A stretch of 64,000 bases of DNA from Xiphydria camelus (Eukaryota > Arthropoda > Insecta > Hymenoptera > Xiphydriidae). The notes under the pieces were generated by a model. That model did no database searches, had not been told where the DNA came from, and saw only the letters and a list, made by a program, of their open reading frames with translations. Where the stretch lies: contig OY783200.1 of assembly GCA_963678675.1 (NCBI GenBank), positions 6,646,501 through 6,710,500 of the forward strand, read 5' to 3'. Below are positions 63,140-64,000 of the stretch, piece by piece (positions within the stretch are counted from its first letter, which is position 1; the number at the start of each line of letters is the position of its first letter). A program made the position numbers and the translations under genes.

Positions 63140-63780
63140 GTAATGCATATCCTGATGGAAAAATTTGTCTAACTTTCTGAAAAACTGATTTTTTCTGCTT
63201 TTCTCTAGTAATTGGAACATTTTCAAAAATTTTGAGAAGTCACAGTTTGTCGGTGAGTCAGAAAAATGTCCAAAAATATCCATTTTTCTTTCATGTACAA
63301 AAACATTTCTGATAAAGTCTAATAAACACTGACCAATATCTGGAAAAATCTATAAAATTCTGCAAAACGTTTGAAAAATTCTCAAAATATTTGTATATAT
63401 GTATTAGATTTTTATAGAAATGATTCATTTTCAATAAATTATCAAATTTCAGAGCTAGTCAGAAATTGTTCTCAATTTCTGTGGTAATTGAAACATTTTC
63501 AGACACTTTCAGGGAAGTATCAGAGTTTGTCAAAGAAAATCAGAGAAATGTCCAAAAATATTCATTTTTGTTTCATGTACAATTTCTAAAAACTTTTGAA
63601 AAAGTCTAATATACACTGACAGATATCTGGAAAGATCTATGAAATTCTGCAACATTTCTGGTTCTAAAAATGTTTGTATGTATTTTTACAGAAATAATAA
63701 ATTTTTAAAAATTTACCGAATTTCAAAGCTGGTCAGAAATATTTCAGATACTTGGCTGCTTACCAGAATGAGCATGTTCA
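63140..63780. repeat. AAATTTCTGA-theme repeat, partial
   Basis: TCCTGATGGAAAAATTTGTC near 63150 resembles the CCCGGATGGAAAAATT end of the 107-bp element. Two similar ~330-bp stretches follow, each with CTAGTAATTGGAACATTTTC or GGTAATTGAAACATTTTC and CTGACCAATATCTGGAAAA-type words. No right end is found in the window. Confidence 0.5.
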
Positions 63781-64000
63781 CAACTTTTTGTACAACTGTT
63801 TAAAGTGCATGAATCGGAAGATTAGGGTATTAAAGTAATGTAGGTAAAAAATGGGTCATTAAAAAAATGTTTTTCCAGTATTTTTGAGATGTTAAAAAAG
63901 GCATTCGTTTTAAAGCGTCGCACTTTCACCGCCATTTTACCTGACCAATCAGAGTCGGGCAACAGATTCTCCACCATTCACAAACCCGGGTTTGGGCTCT

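Overview
The window is insect nuclear DNA. It is AT-rich, has GT-AG introns and arthropod-type genes, and is very dense in transposable elements. The order is inferred: the trypsin-like CLIP protease resembles hymenopteran venom-protease-like proteins, so a wasp, sawfly or relative is likely but not proven. Only two multi-exon host genes can be assembled. Two further terminal exons run in from the right edge.

Layout. 1-1682: AT-rich DNA with a local duplication and a hairpin element. 1683-6177: a fold-back transposon with ~1.65 kb inverted arms. 6178-8888: intergenic DNA with inverted-repeat elements and a 94-bp duplication. 8889-12259: an almost complete PIF/Harbinger transposon whose transposase gene and MADF-type gene are antiparallel and interlocked through each other's introns. 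13231-18344: a second copy of the fold-back transposon, with flanking TA. It keeps a terminal exon encoding a CXC-type cysteine cluster, and the 3' end of that exon is repeated about ten times. 18821-25829: a divergent Mad (Smad1/5-type) paralogue on the + strand with one 5.65-kb intron filled by nested transposons. 25830-27499: small TA-target MITEs. 27500-45450: a CLIP-domain serine protease on the - strand in six coding exons; its signal-peptide exon lies 14.7 kb from the next exon. 45451-57660: mostly repeats and MITEs with two CpG-rich stretches. 57670-58165: a 3'-terminal exon of an unrecognised - strand gene. 59731-61805: an expanded palindromic CAGGGTGGACC element. 62077-62523: an exon of a Tigger/Jerky-type DDE protein on the - strand.

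Main discovery candidate. Several apparently unrelated repeats share a terminus of the form CCCNNNYGRAAA in inverted orientation and are flanked by 2-bp target duplications of varied sequence (TA, AC, TT, AA, TG, AG). Each family's interior is dominated by its own short self-complementary motif (CAATAGT, CCAATTGGGC, CATAGATTCC and others). Three of them are nested like Russian dolls in the protease intron, and an intact copy at 57113-57560 gives the empty site for one insertion. I do not recognise this group as a named superfamily.

How the parts work together. Mad-type Smads relay BMP signals to the nucleus, and CLIP proteases act outside the cell in activation cascades; nothing in the window links the two. 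The remaining coding matter is mobile-element machinery in various states of decay.
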